A stretch of 10,146 nt of DNA from Nitriliruptoraceae bacterium (GTDB lineage: Bacteria > Actinomycetota > Nitriliruptoria > Nitriliruptorales > Nitriliruptoraceae): positions 1 to 10,146 of the forward strand of contig SKII01000164.1 in the NCBI GenBank assembly GCA_007116505.1, read 5' to 3'. The notes under the pieces were generated by a model, which was given only the letters and a program-made list of their open reading frames with translations, did no database searches and had not been told where the DNA came from. Shown one piece after another: positions 6,943 through 10,146 of this stretch. The position numbers and the translations under genes are program-made. Position 1 is the stretch's first letter, and each line of letters begins with the position of its first letter.

Positions 6943-8468
6943 GTCGGCACCCCCCCGAGCGCCTCCTCCGGTGACGCGCCCGCCATCATCAGGCCGAGCG
7001 CATCCTTCGCGACCGGGGTCGGGAACGGACCGACGAGCCGGCCCCGGAACATGACGGCGACGCGGTCGGCGAGCGCCATCACCTCGTCGAGCTCGGAGGA
7101 GACGACGAGCACTGCCGCTCCCTCGTCGCGCCGCGCGACGAGCTGGTGATGGATGTACTCGATCGAGCCGACGTCGATGCCGCGCGTCGGCTGCGCGGCG
7201 ACGAGGAGGTCCGTCGGACGGGAGAACTCCCGTGCGACGATGTCCTTCTGCTGGTTCCCGCCGGAGAGGCTCGAGGCGGGCGTGGTGGTGCTCGGCGTGC
7301 GGATGTCGAAGTCGGCGACCAGCGTGCGCGCATGCTCCTCGACGGCGTCGCGGCGCCGGGTTCGACCGCTCGCGAAACGCTCGTCGTCCCAGAGGTTGAG
7401 CACGAGGTTGTCACGGATCGAGAAGGAGCCGACGAGGCCGTGCTCGTTGCGGTCCTCCGGGATGTGCGCGACACCACCGCGCAGGATGTCGCGACGCCCC
7501 AGGCCGGTGAGGTCCCTGCCGGAGAGGTGGACCGTCCCGGCGCTCGTGGCGCGCAGACCGGTGATCGCCTCGACGAGCGGGGTCTGCCCGTTGCCCTCGA
7601 CGCCGGCGATCGCCACGATCTCGCCGGCGTGCACGGTGAGGTCGACCTCATCGACGAGCCGTGCCCCGTCCGGTGCCGTCACGCAGAGCCCCTCGAGCAC
7701 GAGCACGGGGTCCCCCGGCGTCGCCGGCTGCCGGTCCACCATGAGCAGGACCGGACGCCCGACCATCATGTCGGCGAGCTGCTGCGGCTCGGTCGTGCGC
7801 GCGTCGACCGTGCCGATGGCCCGGCCACGTCGCAGCACCGTGATCCGGTCGGCGATGTCCCGGTGCTCCCGGAGCTTGTGGGAGATGAAGATGACCGACC
7901 TCCCAGCCTCCCTGAGCCCGCGGATCGACGCGAACAGTCCATCGGCCTCCTGCGGGGTGAGCACCGCCGTCGGCTCGTCGAGGACGAGCAGGCGTGCGTC
8001 GCGCGAGAGCGCCTTGAGGATCTCGACCCGCTGCTGCAGTCCGACCGGCAGGTCCTCGACGCGGGCGTCAGGGTCGACCGGAAGGCCGAAGGTGTCAGCG
8101 AGCCGCTCGACCTCGCGGCGCGCAGCTCGACGGTCGAAGCGCCGGAACCGGTCGAGGGGCTCGTTCCCGAGCATGATGTTCTCGGCGACGGTGAAGACCG
8201 GGACCAGCATGAAGTGCTGGTGCACCATGCCGATGCCCGCGGCGATCGCATCTCCCGGATCGTCGAGCTCGAGCGGCACGCCATCGACGAGGATGGTGCC
8301 CTCGTCCGCGCGGTACAGGCCGTAGAGGATGTTCATCAGCGTCGACTTGCCGGCGCCGTTCTCCCCGAGGAGGCCATGGACCTCGCCGGGCTCGACGGTC
8401 AGGTCGATCGCATCGTTGGCGACGACGCCGGGGAAGCGCTTGGTGATGCCCTGCAGCTCCAGGCGCAT
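6939..8468 (-). CDS. BMP-type ABC transporter ATP-binding protein, two NBDs
   Basis: This 509-residue protein holds two ABC domains and should energise import through the two permeases. NBD1: Walker A G-E-N-G-A-G-K-S-T (35-43), Q-loop Gln84 in V-H-Q-H-F, signature L-P-V-G-L-Q-Q (140-146), Walker B L-L-V-L-D-E-P (160-166), H-loop His197. NBD2: degenerate Walker A G-V-E-G-N-G-Q (289-295, no Lys), signature L-S-G-G-N-Q-Q (401-407), Walker B L-L-V-A-A-Q-P-T-R-G without the catalytic Glu. This asymmetry is normal for the NupA/YufO-RbsA-like group, where NBD2 binds but hydrolyses poorly. NBD1's signature differs from the usual L-S-V-G. An AGGAGG Shine-Dalgarno (8475-8480) supports the ATG at 8468. 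It follows the lipoprotein gene after 138 bases and overlaps permease 1. Confidence 0.96.
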   Translation of the reverse strand: MRLELQGITKRFPGVVANDAIDLTVEPGEVHGLLGENGAGKSTLMNILYGLYRADEGTILVDGVPLELDDPGDAIAAGIGMVHQHFMLVPVFTVAENIMLGNEPLDRFRRFDRRAARREVERLADTFGLPVDPDARVEDLPVGLQQRVEILKALSRDARLLVLDEPTAVLTPQEADGLFASIRGLREAGRSVIFISHKLREHRDIADRITVLRRGRAIGTVDARTTEPQQLADMMVGRPVLLMVDRQPATPGDPVLVLEGLCVTAPDGARLVDEVDLTVHAGEIVAIAGVEGNGQTPLVEAITGLRATSAGTVHLSGRDLTGLGRRDILRGGVAHIPEDRNEHGLVGSFSIRDNLVLNLWDDERFASGRTRRRDAVEEHARTLVADFDIRTPSTTTPASSLSGGNQQKDIVAREFSRPTDLLVAAQPTRGIDVGSIEYIHHQLVARRDEGAAVLVVSSELDEVMALADRVAVMFRGRLVGPFPTPVAKDALGLMMAGASPEEALGGVPT

Positions 8469-8606
8469 CGCTGCCCTCCTCGGCGGGCCTCGGGTCGAGT
8501 GGACCTCACCTCGACAGACGGTGAACGCTACCCGCTACAGGTGGAGGGGCGCCCGGCCGGGCGCCCCTCCACCGTGCGACGTCGACACGTGGGTCGACGC
8601 ATGGAC
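8469..8606 (-). promoter_or_regulatory. Intercistronic region between lipoprotein and ATPase genes
   Basis: These 138 bases contain three inverted repeats in transcription order. The first is a GTCGAC/GTCGAC stem (8581-8598) just after the lipoprotein stop. The second is the long perfect palindrome at 8540-8573. The third is a GTCGAG/CTCGAC stem (8494-8515). The ATPase Shine-Dalgarno follows. No gene is present. The arrangement suits attenuation or 3'-end protection of the lipoprotein message. Confidence 0.6.
8540..8573 (-). terminator. Perfect 34-bp palindrome, probable intra-operon attenuator
   Basis: GGTGGAGGGGCGCCCGG (8540-8556) is followed without spacer by its exact reverse complement (8557-8573). 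In RNA it would give a stem of about 15 bp closed by a GGCC loop, starting about 33 bases after the lipoprotein stop codon. No U-tract follows on the minus strand, so termination may be partial. Such a structure would let the binding protein be made in excess over the ATPase and permeases, as is usual for binding-protein importers. Confidence 0.7.
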
Positions 8607-9626
8607 TCACGGCTTGGTGCTGAGGTTCCCTGCGATGATCTCCGCGCGAAGCGCGTCGAGCTCGGCCTTCAGCTCGTCCGGGACGTCCGCGTCGAAGTCG
8701 TGGAACGGGGAGATGCCGACACCCGCGTTCTCGAGCGTGCCGACGTACAGGCCACCGGAGAACGTGCCGTCCTTGACCGAGCTGATGAGGTCGAAGGTGG
8801 CGTTGTCCATCTTCTTCTCGACCGACGTCAGCGTGATGGAGCCGAAGTCCGTGGAGAAGAAACCATCGGTGTCGACCCAGATCATCAGGCCGGAGCCGAA
8901 GTCCTCGATCGCGGTCGCAGCACCCAGCCCAGCAGGTCCGGCGACGGGCAGGATGATGTCCGCGCCGTTCTGCAGCATGTCGGCCGTGACCGAGTTGCCG
9001 AGGTCCTGCGACTCGAACGAGCCGATGAAGACGCCGTCCGAGCCGTCCCAACCGAGGACGGAGACGGAGGTGCCCTTGACCGCGTTGTGGTGGTTCACGC
9101 CGGCCAGGTAGCCGTCCATGAACACGCTGACCGGCGGGATGTTGATGCCGCCCCACGTGCCGACGACACCCGTCTCCGTCATGCCCGCGGCGACGTAGCC
9201 CGCGAGGAAGCCGGCCTGGTCGGTGTCGAACACCATGGCGAGCAGGTTCGAGTAGGACGTCTCGTAGGCGTAGTCGATGATGCCGAAGGCCTGGTCCGGG
9301 TTCGCGATCGCGAACGCCTCGGTGGCGTCGCCGAGGAGGAACCCGACCGTCACGATCACGTCACAGCCCTCGTCGATGAAGGCCTGGATGTTCGGGTCGT
9401 AGTCGGACTCGGAGGTCGACTCGAGGTACTTGATCTCGATGCCGAGCTCACGCTCCGCACGGGTGAACCCCTCCCACACGGTCTGGTTGAAGGAGCGGTC
9501 GTCGATGCCACCGGTGTCGGTGATCTGGCAGGCCTTGAAGTCGGCCGCCGCGTCGTCACCGCCACAGGCGCTGAGGATGAGTGCACCCGCCGCGAGGGCG
9601 AGGGGAACGCGGGAGAGCTTGCGCAT
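8607..9626 (-). CDS. BMP-family substrate-binding lipoprotein (nucleoside-type)
   Basis: The 339-residue product is an extracytoplasmic solute-binding lipoprotein of the BMP/PnrA-like family (PF02608). A short basic start (M-R-K) and hydrophobic stretch lead to a lipobox L-S-A-C with the lipidated Cys21. The mature protein opens with the family hallmark I-T-D-T-G-G-I-D-D-R-S-F-N-Q (35-48), and later shows V-T-V-G-F, a Gly-rich G-T-W-G-G segment and a P-V-A-G-P-A-G-L-G stretch typical of the second lobe. Characterised relatives (Treponema PnrA, lactococcal BmpA) bind purine or pyrimidine nucleosides, so nucleoside capture is the best guess for this protein; the ligand is not proven. The ATG at 9626 has AAGGA 6 nt upstream (9633-9637); the frame open beyond it lacks a signal sequence at its start. 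It is the first gene of the importer operon. Confidence 0.95.
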   Translation of the reverse strand: MRKLSRVPLALAAGALILSACGGDDAAADFKACQITDTGGIDDRSFNQTVWEGFTRAERELGIEIKYLESTSESDYDPNIQAFIDEGCDVIVTVGFLLGDATEAFAIANPDQAFGIIDYAYETSYSNLLAMVFDTDQAGFLAGYVAAGMTETGVVGTWGGINIPPVSVFMDGYLAGVNHHNAVKGTSVSVLGWDGSDGVFIGSFESQDLGNSVTADMLQNGADIILPVAGPAGLGAATAIEDFGSGLMIWVDTDGFFSTDFGSITLTSVEKKMDNATFDLISSVKDGTFSGGLYVGTLENAGVGISPFHDFDADVPDELKAELDALRAEIIAGNLSTKP

Positions 9627-9792
9627 GCTGTGTCCTTGTCCTGTCGCTGCCGTGCGCCGACGGGCGAGCACGGGTCCCACGTCGGACCGTGATCTGGTCA
9701 CTGTCCGTCCTGCGCAACGTACTACCACACGGGTCGTAGCCGGAGGACCGAAGGTCCCTACCGTGCGCCCCGCTGCTGAAGTTGAACGCGCT
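9627..9792 (-). promoter_or_regulatory. Upstream region of the importer operon
   Basis: These 166 bases between sahH and the lipoprotein gene hold no gene and probably contain the operon promoter. On the minus strand TACGTT (9721-9716) fits TANNNT but I see no convincing -35. A small symmetric element GTGA-n5-TCAC (about 9690-9702) lies between that point and the start codon and could be an operator. A GGACC-GAA-GGTCC hairpin (9745-9757) lies nearer sahH. All three are tentative. Confidence 0.35.
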
Positions 9793-9800
9793 TCAGTAGC
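9772..9800 (-). terminator. Imperfect hairpin over the sahH stop codon
   Basis: GCTGCTGAAG (9772-9781) and CTTCAGTAGC (9791-9800) are inverted repeats with one mismatch around a 9-base spacer. In the sahH transcript the stem contains the stop codon. There is no U-tract, so it is at best a weak terminator or a 3'-end stabilising hairpin. Confidence 0.3.
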
Positions 9801-10146
9801 GGTACGTGTCCTCCTTGTAGGGGCCCTCCACCTCGACACCGAGGTAGGCGGCCTGGTCAGGCGACAGCTCGCTCAGCCGCGCGCCGATGCGGTCGAGGTG
9901 CAGGCGAGCGACCTCCTCGTCGAGGTGACGCGGGAGGACGTAGACCTCCTCCTTGTAGTCCTCGTGGTGCTGCCACAGCTCGAGCTGGGCGAGGACCTGG
10001 TTCGTGAACGAGGTCGACATCACGAACGACGAGTGGCCCGTGGCGTTCCCGAGGTTCACGAGCCGTCCCTCGGACAGCAGGATGACGCTGCGACCGTTCG
10101 GGAGGTGCACGAGGTCGACCTGTGGCTTGATGTTGGTCCACTCGAA
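9793..10146 (-). CDS. ahcY: S-adenosylhomocysteine hydrolase, C-terminal part (cut by right edge)
   Basis: Only the last 117 residues are in the window; the frame is open to the right edge. They match the C-terminal end of adenosylhomocysteinase (ahcY/sahH): W-T-N-I-K-P-Q-V-D near the edge, the highly conserved [25 protein letters not shown] block (written here with separators), then [13 protein letters not shown] and the terminal Y-K-E-D-T-Y-R-Y. In the family this C-terminal Lys/Tyr tail reaches into the neighbouring subunit's NAD site, and it is intact. The enzyme reversibly splits S-adenosylhomocysteine into homocysteine and adenosine, relieving inhibition of methyltransferases. An internal GTG at 10110 is not the start. 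It lies upstream of the importer operon on the same strand. Confidence 0.97.
   Translation of the reverse strand, partial: FEWTNIKPQVDLVHLPNGRSVILLSEGRLVNLGNATGHSSFVMSTSFTNQVLAQLELWQHHEDYKEEVYVLPRHLDEEVARLHLDRIGARLSELSPDQAAYLGVEVEGPYKEDTYRY

Noticed and set aside
7146..9692. 848-codon plus-strand open frame
   Set aside because: Antisense to the ATPase and lipoprotein genes. Its Asp/Arg/Val-rich composition is the usual mirror of GC-rich coding DNA.
9793..10110. Separate 105-residue gene starting at the GTG at 10110
   Set aside because: The reading frame continues to the window edge with conserved adenosylhomocysteinase residues before the GTG, so it is an internal codon.

Overview
The window is about 10.1 kb of very GC-rich bacterial DNA with strong G/C third-position bias. 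Gene content points to an actinobacterium (Actinomycetota): a PAC2-family protein of the actinobacterial type, a phosphoserine transaminase of the actinobacterial 'MSTB' type, and a free-standing Lys/Ala/Pro histone-H1-like protein. A deep-branching lineage (Acidimicrobiia or Nitriliruptoria-like) is possible, but I cannot fix the genus.

Layout from left to right: 1-636 has no convincing gene. 637-1071 (+) is a histone-H1-like DNA-binding protein built from AKK(T/A) and KRPAKK repeats, closed by a strong hairpin terminator. 1160-2062 (+) is a PAC2-family protein. 2059-3171 (-) is serC, convergent with PAC2 and sharing a CTAG that carries both stop codons. A 123-bp divergent intergenic region with a 17-bp palindrome separates serC from a class I aspartate-type aminotransferase (3295-4482, +). 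That gene overlaps, tail to tail, the last gene of a leftward operon.

The leftward operon reads, in transcription order, BMP-family substrate-binding lipoprotein (9626-8607), double-NBD ATPase (8468-6939), permease 1 (from 6942) and permease 2 (5728-4472). This is a complete ABC importer of the BmpA/NupABC (PnrA-like) type, whose characterised members take up nucleosides. A perfect 34-bp palindrome lies between the lipoprotein and ATPase genes and probably tunes their ratio. Upstream on the same strand is the C-terminal end of S-adenosylhomocysteine hydrolase, cut by the right edge. That enzyme releases adenosine, so the neighbourhood combines SAM-cycle and nucleoside functions with serine/aspartate aminotransferases.

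Most content is ordinary metabolism and transport; I see no clearly undescribed system. The points most worth a second look are the junction of the two permease genes, where the expected ATGA start/stop overlap reads ATGG so permease 1 runs about 72 codons into permease 2; the 12-bp tandem repeat inside the H1-like gene; and the two palindromes.
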